A model generated the notes under the pieces. That model was not told where the DNA came from, ran no database searches, and saw nothing but the letters and a program-made list of their open reading frames with translations. A program made the translations under genes and the position numbers. A stretch of 64,000 bases of DNA from Allobosea sp. (GTDB lineage: Bacteria > Pseudomonadota > Alphaproteobacteria > Rhizobiales > Beijerinckiaceae), in assembly GCF_017308015.1 (NCBI RefSeq), contig NZ_JAFKFW010000005.1, forward strand, positions 186,001 to 250,000, read 5' to 3'. The first letter of the stretch is position 1. Each line of letters begins with the position of its first letter. Below, piece by piece: positions 15,685-24,356 of the stretch.

Positions 15685-15703
15685 TCCCGGCCAGGTTCCC
15701 CGG

Positions 15704-16720
15704 CTAAAACTGGATCTTGTTCGCGTCCATCTCGATCACGACAACCAAGCCTGGCGGTAGCCAGGCGAAATGGGTTTGCGCGCCCAGCTGAGACCTCAGT
15801 GCTCGATCGACAAGTTCGCTGCCAAAACCTCGCTTCAGCGGCTCGCCGACCACCAGCGGCCCACCAGTTTCCGCCCAGCGCAGAATGACGGTCTTGCCCG
15901 ATATGCGTGCATCGATTTCGACCGACCCTGCTGGACTCGACAGGGCACCGTGCTTGACTGCATTCGTCGCCAGCTCGTGAAGAACCAGAGCGATTGCCGT
16001 TGAGGCGGAACGGCCGACCTCGATGTGATCTCCAGCGACCGTCATGCGTGGGTTTAAACCGGAGTTATATGGCGCCACCAGCCTGCCGATGAGGTCCAGC
16101 AGATTGTCCGCTGGCCTTTTGCCGCTCTGATCCAGAACGATGCCGTGGGCTCGGTTCAAGGCTCGAATTCGTCCAACGGTCTCCTCCGCAAATTTTGCGG
16201 ATGCAGGCTCCGCGCGCGCCGCCATCGAGATCAGGCTGCCGATCACCGCGAAGATGTTTCCGATGCGGTGCTGCAATTCGCGGGCGATCAGCTCTCGCTG
16301 TTCTTCGGCAATACGCCGCGCTGTGATGTCGATATGCGCACCGACCAGCTTGATCGGCTTGCCCAGTTCATCGCGCTGGATTTCAGCCTTGGCAAGGATC
16401 CAACGAATTTCGCCGTCGGAAGGTCGGATGATCCGGTATTCCGCCTCGTACTCCGTGTCGGCGCCAAAGACGCTTCGATGAAACTGACTGACGACGCGAT
16501 CCCGGTCTTCCGGATGGATGCGCGCAACCCAAGCCTCATGAGTTTCGTTTGCGGCTTCCGGCGGTAGCCCATGAACAGCAAGATACTCAGGCGATCGGCT
16601 GTTCCGAAATGCCCCTTCCCGCAGGTCGACTTCAAGGCCGCCGATCTGTCCAATGCGCTGGACGCGAGCGAGTTCTTCCTCGCGCGAGCGTAGCTGCTTT
16701 AGTGCCTCGTTGAGCGGCAA
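15704..16720 (-). CDS. PAS domain HWE-type histidine kinase
   Basis: A 338-residue soluble sensor kinase. A PAS domain spans about residues 20-135 (PEYLAVHGLPPEAANETH, then EYRIIRPSDGEIRWI). The HWE dimerisation and phosphoacceptor region follows with RELQHRIGNIFAVIGS (His151), and the ATP-binding domain with LVLHELATNAVKHGAL near 250. HWE and HisKA_2 kinases in alphaproteobacteria often feed the PhyR-NepR-EcfG stress switch, so this is a candidate input, though no partner gene is adjacent. No membrane segment. Upstream bases carry no clear EcfG match on its strand. Confidence 0.9.
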   Translation of the reverse strand: MPLNEALKQLRSREEELARVQRIGQIGGLEVDLREGAFRNSRSPEYLAVHGLPPEAANETHEAWVARIHPEDRDRVVSQFHRSVFGADTEYEAEYRIIRPSDGEIRWILAKAEIQRDELGKPIKLVGAHIDITARRIAEEQRELIARELQHRIGNIFAVIGSLISMAARAEPASAKFAEETVGRIRALNRAHGIVLDQSGKRPADNLLDLIGRLVAPYNSGLNPRMTVAGDHIEVGRSASTAIALVLHELATNAVKHGALSSPAGSVEIDARISGKTVILRWAETGGPLVVGEPLKRGFGSELVDRALRSQLGAQTHFAWLPPGLVVVIEMDANKIQF

Positions 16721-17258
16721 GTTTCGGCCCCCAGCCTGACCGCGGAACTATCAGAACAACGATACGTGCATAGGGGCATCTGGTTCCTCGCCGTCGTCAT
16801 CTTTTTCACGCCCGGTGCAGCAATGTTAGCGATCCGGCGAGAAGTGGTCATTGTCGCTCCATTGTCGGCTCCGACGATGCCGTCATCCAGATTCCACCAC
16901 CGAGCGAGAGAGCTGCCAAACGCCCGTATGCGAGCTTCAAAAAGGCCCCTTTGTGTCGATCGTGAATTGAAAAGGGAGATGCCGGTTCAGCCGCGGCCTC
17001 TATCACCGGGTCGTCCGAGGTACCCATACGTGTTCAAGGCCTCGACCGGGAGCAGCCGGTACATCCGCGGCTCGCTCTCCGGTCGAAGGCGAAAGAAGCG
17101 AGCCGGCAGGCTGGGGGAATGATGCGCCGGCTCGCTTCTGGTGGTCATCTTGGCAGAGGGTCCACCGCTATCGTCGATGGGTGCAACGACGTAGCAGCTC
17201 TTAAACAGGCTCGTGCATCTTGAGTTCCGGCAGATCAAAAATAGTTCGCCGCCGCGCA
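16721..17258. other. Gene-poor spacer with a long inverted repeat
   Basis: About 540 bases with no convincing gene. The best candidates are a minus-strand frame ending at 16987 and a 47-codon plus-strand frame starting at 16979 with AAGGGAG abutting its ATG, so no normal spacer. Neither has a family match. A 14-bp inverted repeat lies at 17094-17139, and a near-match to the EcfG motif (GGAAC-N16-CGTG) at about 16744 has no obvious target. Confidence 0.5.
17094..17139. repeat. Perfect 14-bp inverted repeat with 18-base loop
   Basis: Arms AGAAGCGAGCCGGC and GCCGGCTCGCTTCT are separated by 18 bases. There is no T-run on either side, so a plain terminator is unlikely. A structured RNA end, a REP-like element or a protein site are all possible. 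Confidence 0.55.
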
Positions 17259-17471
17259 TCACCGCTGCCAGTAGCGCTCCCATGCTCGCTCGGCCAACTC
17301 CTCCTCATCGTAGGAAGCATGAGCAAGCGATGCGATGATGAACACAAGACGGGCGTGCTCGCGTTCGCGATCCTCCTCGATGACCAGCCGCTTGATACGA
17401 CTCCAGGCTATTTCGAAGGCGCCCTGAGCGCGGGCGATGTCGGCGGGGTCGCTGAAGGACGAGAAAGGCAT
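17259..17471 (-). CDS. Small hypothetical protein, paralog of the gene at 13843
   Basis: A 70-residue protein sharing with the 13843 gene the layout MPFSxxxDPADIARAQ, AW, then ER-HARLVFIIASLA and a closing acidic-aromatic segment. The start at 17471 is chosen to match that N-terminus; an in-frame ATG 20 codons upstream is less likely. A 7-bp inverted repeat (GGCTAGG/CCTAGCC, 17481-17506) lies just upstream and could be a regulatory site. Function unknown. Confidence 0.55.
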   Translation of the reverse strand: MPFSSFSDPADIARAQGAFEIAWSRIKRLVIEEDREREHARLVFIIASLAHASYDEEELAERAWERYWQR

Positions 17472-17583
17472 ATCGAACTCGGCTAGGCACAACATGCAAC
17501 CTAGCCGGGCATCAGGGACTCTCAATATCAAATGTTAATGCCCGGCGTCGCGGAATTGCAGGTCGCACGGAAATCCGAGCAGC

Positions 17584-17808
17584 TTACAACAGAAGCTTTG
17601 GCAAGACGTATCCGAGGAATGCGAATGCCAAGATTCCTGCAACCAGGATGAGAACGGCTGCAAGACGATTGAGCTTGGAGCGGGATGCATCCGCCTGCAC
17701 GAGCAACTTCAGCAACCCGCGCACGGGGCCGATCCGGCGAGGAGCCAGGGAGGCGCCTTCGGCGTCATCGGCGCTCGCGACCCTCTTCATCTCGTCGACG
17801 GCAGCCAT
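17584..17808 (-). CDS. Small membrane-anchored protein (C-terminal TM)
   Basis: A 74-residue protein with a basic, soluble N-terminal half and one C-terminal transmembrane helix (LAAVLILVAGILAFAFLGYV). It is therefore likely tail-anchored in the inner membrane with its N-terminus in the cytoplasm. No family was recognised. An exact EcfG-type promoter lies 64-88 bases upstream on the same strand. Confidence 0.6.
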   Translation of the reverse strand: MAAVDEMKRVASADDAEGASLAPRRIGPVRGLLKLLVQADASRSKLNRLAAVLILVAGILAFAFLGYVLPKLLL

Positions 17809-17871
17809 GCGGACCTCGTAGCGGTTCTCGGGCGGCCGCGGAGACCGTTCCCTCCATTCAATGGAGTCGCG

Positions 17872-17896
17872 AACGGTCCGTAGGCGGTTTCGTTCC
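17872..17896 (-). promoter_or_regulatory. Overlapping EcfG-type promoters in both directions
   Basis: Minus strand: exact GGAAC-N16-CGTT toward the 74-residue membrane protein. The same DNA read on the plus strand (17870-17894) gives CGAAC-N16-CGTT toward the 62-residue protein at 17962. The motif is thus nearly self-complementary here. A longer inverted repeat (GACCGTTC/GAACGGTC, 17843-17878) overlaps it. Confidence 0.6.
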
Positions 17897-17961
17897 TGCG
17901 ATCGCTGTCGTCATTCATCGCGATCCCCGGAACGAACCCCGGACTGTCCGGTTCAAGAGCC

Positions 17962-18150
17962 ATGTCCCACCTGACAATCCGTAACGAGCAGGACCTCCAA
18001 GCGGCTCTGCGGCGCGCACAGGACCTCATCGGCTGTATGGGCAGCGACAAGGAGCACGAGCTTGCCGAGCTGGAGGAAGCTCTTGACCTTTATGCCTGCT
18101 TGCTATGGGCGGAGGCTCATATCGCAAATGACAACAAGCCGAGCGATTGA
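17962..18150 (+). CDS. Small helical hypothetical protein
   Basis: A 62-residue, probably all-helical protein (LTIRNEQDLQAALRRAQDL, then AELEEALDLYACLLWAEA). It faintly resembles the N-terminal helices of HigA-type antitoxins, but no toxin gene is adjacent and the match is weak. A CGAAC-N16-CGTT element lies 67-91 bases upstream. Its 3' end overlaps a small minus-strand frame. Confidence 0.5.
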   Translation: MSHLTIRNEQDLQAALRRAQDLIGCMGSDKEHELAELEEALDLYACLLWAEAHIANDNKPSD

Positions 18151-18284
18151 TCCTGCTGGCCTCTAGCGCCCCTGCAGAGTGAAGCCTCGGAAATCGACAT
18201 AAGCGACGGCTTGAATTCTGCCTGAGCCTTTTCACGAGCCGCCTCGGCACGGGCCGGATCGATCGGGTCGATTGCAAAGGGCAT
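18117..18284 (-). CDS. Putative small protein (uncertain)
   Basis: A 55-codon minus-strand frame starting MPFAIDPIDPARAEAAREKA, with AGGGA about six bases before the ATG. The first half looks like a normal charged helix; the second half is less convincing. It overlaps the 62-residue gene by 34 bases at its 3' end. It may be a chance frame. Confidence 0.3.
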   Translation of the reverse strand: MPFAIDPIDPARAEAAREKAQAEFKPSLMSISEASLCRGARGQQDQSLGLLSFAI

Positions 18285-18463
18285 GGCTTCCCTCGGCGCG
18301 GCGGCGCCTTCGATCCTCAGTCGTTCATGCCGCCAGCAGGCATCGCTCTTCTGAGCTCCCCTCCCTGCGATCCGGCCCTTGGCGACGATGGGCTGATGCG
18401 GACTTTGGGCCGATACGACATCTCCGGGCGCTCGCCGCCGCCCGACGGAACAGACATCCAAAA

Positions 18464-18488
18464 GGAACTTCGGGCAATGCTCTCTGTT
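18464..18488 (+). promoter_or_regulatory. EcfG-like promoter for the TPP-enzyme gene
   Basis: GGAAC, 16 bases, TGTT (one mismatch), 94 bases before the chosen ATG at 18583. The rest of the 18285-18582 stretch has no other recognisable feature. Confidence 0.4.
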
Positions 18489-18582
18489 TTGCTTGGAACC
18501 GTGCCGCTGGGGGATCCATACGGCGCTACCTCCCAACGAGATCGATGTCTCGCGTGCGCTGTCCAATGCTCTGGAGCGCCTG

Positions 18583-20374
18583 ATGCCCGACACCGTCTCC
18601 GATTTCGTTTGGACCCGACTCCACCAATGGGGTGTCAGACGCGTCTACGGTTATCCGGGCGATGGTATCGGTGGATTGATCTCCGCCCTGCAGAGGCGCG
18701 AAAAGGATATCGAGTTCATCCAGGCTCGGCATGAGGAAATGGCGAGCCTGATGGCGTCGGGCGAGACGCGCGTCACGGGAAAGGTCGCGGTCTGCATCGC
18801 GACCTCGGGCCCCGGCGCGGTACACCTTCTCAACGGTCTTTATGATGCGCGGCTCGATCACCGGCCGGTTCTCGCCCTGGTTGGACAACAGGCTCGCTCG
18901 GCGATCGGCTCGCATTATCAGCAGGACCTCGATTTGCAATCGCTCTTCAAGGATGTTGCTGGCGCCTATGTCGAGACCGCATCCGTGCCGGCGCAGATAC
19001 CGCATCTGATTGATCGCGCGTTCCGGATCGCGCAGGCAGAGCGGCGCGTGACCTGCGTCATTCTGCCAAACGACCTGCAGCTCGAAACCATGGAAGAGCC
19101 GGCTCGGGAGCACGGCATGACGCATTCAGGTGTCGGCATCGACATCTCGCCGGTGGTTCCTGCCGAGCCGGCGCTGCAGCGTGCGGCCGATGTGCTCAAT
19201 GCAGGCGAAAAGGTCGCAATCCTGGTCGGTGCTGGGGCACTGGGCGCGACCGATGCCGTGATCGCCACTGCCGAGAAGCTGAAAGCGGGAGTTGCTAAGG
19301 CGCTGCTGGGGAAAGCTGCAGTCCCGGACGATGTCTCGTTCTGCACGGGGTCGATCGGGCTGCTCGGCACAAAGGCCAGTTGGGACTTGATGCAGGACTG
19401 CGACACGCTGCTGATGGTCGGTTCGGGCTTTCCATACACCGAGTTCCTGCCGAAGCCGGGACAGGCCCGCGGTGTCCAGATCGACATCGACGCAGGCATG
19501 CTGGGCCTCCGGTATCCGATGGAGGTCAATCTCATCGGCGACGCGGCGGCGACGCTGAAGACTCTCCTCCCTCTGCTGAAGCCCAAGGCGGACGGCGAAT
19601 GGAACGACGATCGAGGCGAATGTCAGCGAAGCCTGGCAGGAAGCCAGGGACAGCGCGCTCGTCGAAGCCTCGCCGATCAATCCGCAGCGTGTTGCATCGG
19701 AATTATCGGATCGCCTGCCGGACCACTGCATCGTCACCGCTGACAGTGGGACGACGACCGTCTGGTATGCTCGGCATCTCCGATTCCGGCGCGGGATGAT
19801 GGGGTCGGTTTCCGGCACTCTCGCCACGATGGGCTGCGCCGTTCCCTATGCCATCGCCGCGAAGTTCGCGCACCCTGACCGGCCTGCCATCGCGCTGGCG
19901 GGCGACGGCGCCATGCAGATGAACGGCATGTCCGAACTGGTGACCATCGCCAAATACTGGAAGCGATGGTCCGATCCCCGATTGATCGTCATGGTGCTGA
20001 ACAACCGCGAATTGGCCTATGTGACCTGGGAAGAGCGCATTCAGGCCGGCGATCCGAAATGGCCCACCAGCCAGGATCTCCCGGACATCCCTTACGCCGA
20101 TATCGCGAAGCTCATGGGACTGGGCGGTCGCCGCGTTGACGATCCCGAGCAGGTCGGTCCGGCCTGGGACGAGGCGCTCTCGGCCGATCGGCCCTTCGTT
20201 CTGGACATCGTGACCGACCCGAACGTCCCGCCGCTGCCGCCCCATATCACCTTCGCTCAGGCACGAGGCTTCGCCGGCGCACTGGCTAGCGGGGACCCCG
20301 AGGCCGGCAATGTGGTGACGAGCACCGCTCGCTCCCTCCTCGCAACGCTCCTGCCATCGCGGAAAGGCCGCTGA
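18583..20374 (+). pseudogene. TPP-dependent pyruvate oxidase-like enzyme, frameshifted
   Basis: Two frames together encode one thiamine-pyrophosphate enzyme of about 597 residues of the PoxB/acetolactate-synthase type. The N-terminal frame runs to about 19605 and includes GYPGDGIGGLISALQRREKD and the cofactor-activating Glu in QARHEEMASLMASG. The C-terminal frame continues from about 19610 (IEANVSEAWQEARDS) with the TPP motif GDGAMQMNGMSELVTIAKYW and ends at 20374. They join near 19603-19612, where one base must be dropped (or two added) to continue. There is no other lesion. The start at 18583 gives MPDTVSDFVWTRLHQWGV. Either a genuine pseudogene or an assembly error. Confidence 0.85.
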
Positions 20375-20429
20375 AACATGGCTGCGAGCCGTTGTAATCA
20401 CCAGCCTCAAACAAAGATTGGATCTGCAG

Positions 20430-21029
20430 ATGTCGCTCACGGTTCTGGCTCTCAATTGCACCTTGAAGCCCGATGGCGCGTCCTCGACCCAGCGCATCCT
20501 CGAACTGGCTTTGGGAGAGTTTCCGGACGACTGCGAGCGCGAGATCGTTCGTGTCGCTGCACTCGACCTCAAGCCAGGCGTCTCTTCGGATGAAGGCGAT
20601 GGCGACGACTGGCCCGCGCTCAGACGCAAGATCGACGCTTGCGATATCCTGCTGATCGGCACCCCTATCTGGCTGGGGCAGCCGTCGAGCGTGGCCAAAC
20701 GCGTACTGGAACGCATGGATGCCTTTCTCGACGAGTCGGATGATCAGAACCGAACGCCTGCCTATGGCAAGGTCGCAGCCATCGCCGTCGTCGGGAACGA
20801 GGACGGAGCCCATCACGTCTCCGCCGAAATCGGCCAAGCATTGTTCGATGTCGGGTTCACGATCGCCGCGGGAGGCCCGACCTACTGGGTCGGCGAAGCG
20901 ATGGGCAGCGTGAATTTCATCGACCTCGATCAGGTTCCCGAAACGACAGCGAAGACCAACCGCATGCTCGCCCGCAATGCGGCCCATCTTGCCGGGTTGC
21001 TCAAGCGGCATGCCTATCCTGGTTATTGA
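20430..21029 (+). CDS. Flavodoxin-like NAD(P)H-dependent FMN reductase family protein
   Basis: A 199-residue flavodoxin-fold protein. It opens with strand VLALNCTLKP and the phosphate-binding loop, then the segment IDACDILLIGTPIWLGQPSS typical of WrbA/NADPH-FMN reductases, and a final GGPTYWVGEAMGSVNF region. It probably binds FMN and reduces quinones, flavins or xenobiotics. The start at 20430 follows the family N-terminus; TTG at 20418 is less likely. It is 55 bases downstream of the TPP-enzyme gene and could share its transcript. Confidence 0.85.
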   Translation: MSLTVLALNCTLKPDGASSTQRILELALGEFPDDCEREIVRVAALDLKPGVSSDEGDGDDWPALRRKIDACDILLIGTPIWLGQPSSVAKRVLERMDAFLDESDDQNRTPAYGKVAAIAVVGNEDGAHHVSAEIGQALFDVGFTIAAGGPTYWVGEAMGSVNFIDLDQVPETTAKTNRMLARNAAHLAGLLKRHAYPGY

Positions 21030-21046
21030 GCGCGACCTCGCGACCT

Positions 21047-21991
21047 TCACTCCACGAGCCCGGCTCGCCGCTCGCGCCATGTCGCGGAGGTCTGCGGCTT
21101 CAAGAAGACCGAGACGATGTCCGAGCGGCGTTTTCGGAGCTTTGTTTCGATGCGTTCGACGCAATCCTCGATATCGGCGGTGGAGCGATCGTCCTTGAAT
21201 TCAAGGCTCAGAGCCACGACGATTTGATCCGGGCCGAGATGAACCGTGATCATGCCGTTGACCCGCTCGACATCGGGATCACCATCGACCGCCGCTCTGA
21301 TCTCCTCCTGCACCTGCGGCAGCGCAGCTTCTCCGATGAGCAGGGCCTTGCTCTCCCGCGCGAGGAGTATCGCCGTGGCGGCGAGGATGATGCCGATCAG
21401 GATCGAGGCGACGCCGTCGAGCTCGGGGCGCTCGAAATAGGCTGCTGCGGTGATGCCGATGAAGGCGATGAGCAGGCCCAATAGAGCTGCCGTATCCTCG
21501 AACAGCACCGTGAAGACGCTGGGATCCTTGCTTTGCCGCACGGCCGCGAAATAGCCCAGGGTACCCTTGGCGGCCTTGAACTCTTTCAACGCGACCCGCC
21601 AGGAATAGCCCTCGAACAGAGCCGAGAGGCCGAGCACCACATAGTTCGCGGTTAGGCTCGTCGCAGGATGTGGCGAGATGGCATGGGCGATGCCTTCATA
21701 GAGCGAGACGCCTGCGCCGACAGCGAAGACCAGCAGCGCAACGATGAAGCTCCAGAAATAGAGTTCGCGGCCGTGCCCGAACGGATGCGTGAGATCGGGC
21801 GGTCGGGCCGCCCGGTGCAGCCCGTAAAGCAGAAGTGCGCCATTGCCGGTGTCGACGAGGGAATGGATTCCTTCCGACAGCATGGCCGAGCTACCCGTCC
21901 AGGCTGCAGCGATGAACTTCGTCGCTGCGATCAGGAGATTTCCAACCAGCGCCGCATAGATGACCGTTCGTGATCCCGCATGCGCCGCCAT
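21047..21991 (-). CDS. Cation diffusion facilitator transporter
   Basis: A 314-residue CDF-family metal exporter. Membrane helices: about 10-32, 40-55 (with the metal-binding HSLVDTGN), 80-105, 115-135, 160-185 (EDTAALLGLLIAF with a second Asp pair) and 190-205, then a cytoplasmic C-terminal domain (about 210-300). Probably exports Zn2+, Fe2+ or a related divalent ion by proton antiport; the specificity cannot be read directly. The start at 21991 has GGAGAG upstream; the ATG at 22021 is less favoured. It is convergent with the flavodoxin gene. Confidence 0.9.
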   Translation of the reverse strand: MAAHAGSRTVIYAALVGNLLIAATKFIAAAWTGSSAMLSEGIHSLVDTGNGALLLYGLHRAARPPDLTHPFGHGRELYFWSFIVALLVFAVGAGVSLYEGIAHAISPHPATSLTANYVVLGLSALFEGYSWRVALKEFKAAKGTLGYFAAVRQSKDPSVFTVLFEDTAALLGLLIAFIGITAAAYFERPELDGVASILIGIILAATAILLARESKALLIGEAALPQVQEEIRAAVDGDPDVERVNGMITVHLGPDQIVVALSLEFKDDRSTADIEDCVERIETKLRKRRSDIVSVFLKPQTSATWRERRAGLVE

Positions 21992-22055
21992 TGGTTCTCT
22001 CCGCCTGGGCGCAACGAGCAATGCCCACGGGAGTTCCGGTACGGCTATGGCGTGC

Positions 22056-22478
22056 TTAGTCGGTGGACTTTCCGTTGGTGCTGTCGCGAGCGGATGAGGC
22101 CCTCTTACAGAAATCCTCGCGGATGAGGGCGAGGTCCTTCTCGTCTAGCTCCTCGAGGTCGAGCAATTCTTCGCGGGCACCTTCCAATCGCAGAATAAGC
22201 TCGTCGAGCTTGATCTGCATCGCAGCCGTGTCGCGATTCTGGCTGTTCTGGATGATGAAGACCATCAGGAAGGTGATGATCGTCGTGGAGGTGTTGATGA
22301 CGAGCTGCCAGGTGTCGTTGAAGCCGAAGATCGGTCCTGATGCAGCCCAGACCACGATCAGAGTCACGGCACCGAAGAAGGTGATCGGCTTGCCGGTCCA
22401 GGATGCGACCGACTGGGCCATGCGCGTGAACAAGGAAGCCTTGTTGCCCTTGTGAATGATATGATCGTAGCTCGACAT
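22056..22478 (-). CDS. Low-affinity iron permease family protein
   Basis: A 140-residue membrane protein with the motif FFGAVTLIVVWAASGPIFGF and then NTSTTIITFLMVFIIQNSQNRDT, the signature of the low-affinity iron/zinc permease family. Two membrane helices are visible, followed by a Glu/Leu-rich cytoplasmic coiled tail. The actual substrate is not established in bacteria. An EcfG-like promoter lies about 45 bases upstream. Confidence 0.9.
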   Translation of the reverse strand: MSSYDHIIHKGNKASLFTRMAQSVASWTGKPITFFGAVTLIVVWAASGPIFGFNDTWQLVINTSTTIITFLMVFIIQNSQNRDTAAMQIKLDELILRLEGAREELLDLEELDEKDLALIREDFCKRASSARDSTNGKSTD

Positions 22479-22522
22479 GACGCACCTCGGTCCCGCATTG
22501 CCTTCGCCCCGGCAAAGCCCTG

Positions 22523-22547
22523 AACCGCCCGGCCATTCGCGAGTTCC
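22523..22547 (-). promoter_or_regulatory. EcfG-like promoter for the iron-permease-like gene
   Basis: Minus strand: GGAAC, 16 bases, GGTT (one mismatch), ending about 45 bases before the ATG at 22478. Confidence 0.45.
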
Positions 22548-22635
22548 ACGAGAGATAAGATCGAGGAGCCTTGCAGCGATCGAACTGGTTCGGCGCGCTG
22601 GCTGCTGGCAGCGATCTCATGATCTGGATTAACGG

Positions 22636-23562
22636 ATGGGCGGCGAACTCAGTGACGTTCGGATCATGGAGGGGGACGATGGTCGGGGTGCAATCGTATC
22701 GTTTCCCTTTGATGCCGCATTCGTCGAGCGCTTCCGCATGGCATTTCCGCGCGCTCGCTGGAGCGACCGGCATCGGGCCTGGCGACTGCCGGGCACGACG
22801 GCCGCTCGACGCGTCACGCGTTGGCTTGACCGTGAACTCCCGGGAACGTTCACCAATGCCGATGAGCGCGGGCGGAATTCCTTCTCTTTCGAGCCCATCG
22901 TCAGCCCCTATCTCAGTACCGATAGCGAAATCATCGTTAGGACGCCCTATTCGCGCACCGTGGTCGCGGAATTGCGGGCCGTGCCCTGGGCTTGGTGGCA
23001 TGGTGAGGACAAGGCCTGGCACATCCCCTTCCGATCCGTCGACGCGCTGCGTGAGCGATGGGCTATTATCGAAGCGGCAGCTCAGCGCAACGAGCCAGAG
23101 GCGCGGAAGATGCGAAGCGCCGCTGCGAAATCCGCTCCCGAATATGAAGGCGCCAAAGCCAGGACGAACGAGCGGCGGCGGCAGCGTTATCCCGTTCCCG
23201 CCACCGCTTTGCCTCCGTTGGACAGGGTCCTGATGTCCCATGAGGGACCGCTCGTGGTTATGGACGTCACCGGTGAGATCGTGCCAGCCGAGATCGCCCG
23301 ACAGCACTATCCTTGGAGCGAGCTCCGGCGCGACGACCTGATCTGGGCACTATGGCGCCGCCCCACGCATGATGAGCTGATCAAGGCTTGGCCAGCTCGT
23401 CACCAGCCCGCCGCCGATGATTTCGCACAAGGTTGGTGGCAGCCGACTCTTTCCGAACTGCGCGATGCCAGAAGGGCCGCCCGCTCTCTCGAACGCGCTC
23501 TGGAGACGCGCAAGCAAGGGCGTTCTACCCCGGGCAAGGGAGCTAGAGATCGGAGCCCATGA
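22636..23562 (+). CDS. HARP-domain-like hypothetical protein
   Basis: A 308-residue protein. Two segments match the short HARP module known from annealing helicases such as SMARCAL1: VERFRMAFPRARWSDRHRAW near 35 and VVAELRAVPWAWWHGEDKAW near 110. The middle is a basic linker, and the C-terminal third has Trp-rich sequences (WALWRRPTHDELIKAW, then GWWQPTLSEL). No helicase motor is present. Its last four bases overlap the exonuclease III gene (ATGA), so the two are coupled and a DNA-binding or structure-recognition role is plausible. The start at 22636 is uncertain; ATG at 22666 is an alternative. Confidence 0.7.
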   Translation: MGGELSDVRIMEGDDGRGAIVSFPFDAAFVERFRMAFPRARWSDRHRAWRLPGTTAARRVTRWLDRELPGTFTNADERGRNSFSFEPIVSPYLSTDSEIIVRTPYSRTVVAELRAVPWAWWHGEDKAWHIPFRSVDALRERWAIIEAAAQRNEPEARKMRSAAAKSAPEYEGAKARTNERRRQRYPVPATALPPLDRVLMSHEGPLVVMDVTGEIVPAEIARQHYPWSELRRDDLIWALWRRPTHDELIKAWPARHQPAADDFAQGWWQPTLSELRDARRAARSLERALETRKQGRSTPGKGARDRSP

Positions 23563-24344
23563 GAATAGCGACCTTCAACATCAATGGCATCAATGGTCGC
23601 CTTCCCGTCCTCCTCCGGTGGTTGAGCGAGACCCAGCCGGACATCGTCTGCCTGCAGGAGCTGAAGGCTACGCAGGACAGGTTTCCGGAATCAGCGATCC
23701 GAGACGCCGGCTACGGCTGCATCTGGGCGGGCCAGAAGAGTTGGAACGGCGTCGCCCTCCTGGCACGCGGCAGCGATCCCATCGAGACCCGCCGCAGCCT
23801 GCCCGGCCATGCGGGCGACCAACAGAGCCGTTATATCGAAGCCGCCGTGCAAGGCGTGCTGATCGGTTGTCTCTACCTTCCGAACGGAAATCCGGCGCCA
23901 GGCCCGAAACTCGCGTACAAGCTGGACTGGCTCGCACGCCTCGCAGACCACGCCGCAGAGCTACTGGCGCATCGCGTTCCGGTCGCGCTCATTGGTGACT
24001 TCAATGTCATTCCGACCGAGCGAGACGTCTACAAGCCCGAGCGCTGGCTGGGCGATGCTCTATTTCGTCCCGAGGTCCGGCGCGCCTTCGAGGCGCTTCT
24101 CGCGCAAGGCTGGACGGACGCATTGCGCAAGCTTCACCCCGAAGACCGCATCTACACATTCTGGGATTATTTCAGAAACGCATGGGGACGCGATGCCGGC
24201 CTACGCCTCGACCATCTGCTTCTGAGCCCGGATCTGGCCGCGCGTCTGGAAGCGGCGGGTGTCGATCGCCACGTGCGTGGCTGGGACAAGGCCAGCGACC
24301 ATGCCCCCGCCTGGATTCGACTCGCGGCCATAGCGCTGCAGTAG
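23559..24344 (+). CDS. xthA: Exodeoxyribonuclease III
   Basis: A 261-residue AP endonuclease/3'-exonuclease of the ExoIII family for base-excision repair. The N-terminal MRIATFNINGINGRLP, the catalytic Glu in CLQELKAT, GDFNVIPTERDVYKP with the active Asp/Asn, and the C-terminal LDHLLLSPDL and SDHAPAW (catalytic Asp-His) are all present. Translation is coupled to the HARP-like gene by a four-base overlap. It is convergent with a DUF763 gene that ends 12 bases later. Confidence 0.95.
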   Translation: MRIATFNINGINGRLPVLLRWLSETQPDIVCLQELKATQDRFPESAIRDAGYGCIWAGQKSWNGVALLARGSDPIETRRSLPGHAGDQQSRYIEAAVQGVLIGCLYLPNGNPAPGPKLAYKLDWLARLADHAAELLAHRVPVALIGDFNVIPTERDVYKPERWLGDALFRPEVRRAFEALLAQGWTDALRKLHPEDRIYTFWDYFRNAWGRDAGLRLDHLLLSPDLAARLEAAGVDRHVRGWDKASDHAPAWIRLAAIALQ

Positions 24345-24356
24345 ACGAGGGGTATC

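Noticed and set aside
16744-16768. GGAAC-N16-CGTG on the plus strand
   Set aside because: Last base mismatches and no gene follows it in a convincing frame.
16979-17122. 47-codon frame after AAGGGAG
   Set aside because: The ribosome-like site abuts the ATG, the composition is Arg/Pro/Gly-rich, and a 14-bp inverted repeat lies in its 3' end.
17962-18150. HigA-type antitoxin reading of the 62-residue protein
   Set aside because: Weak resemblance only and no toxin gene beside it.
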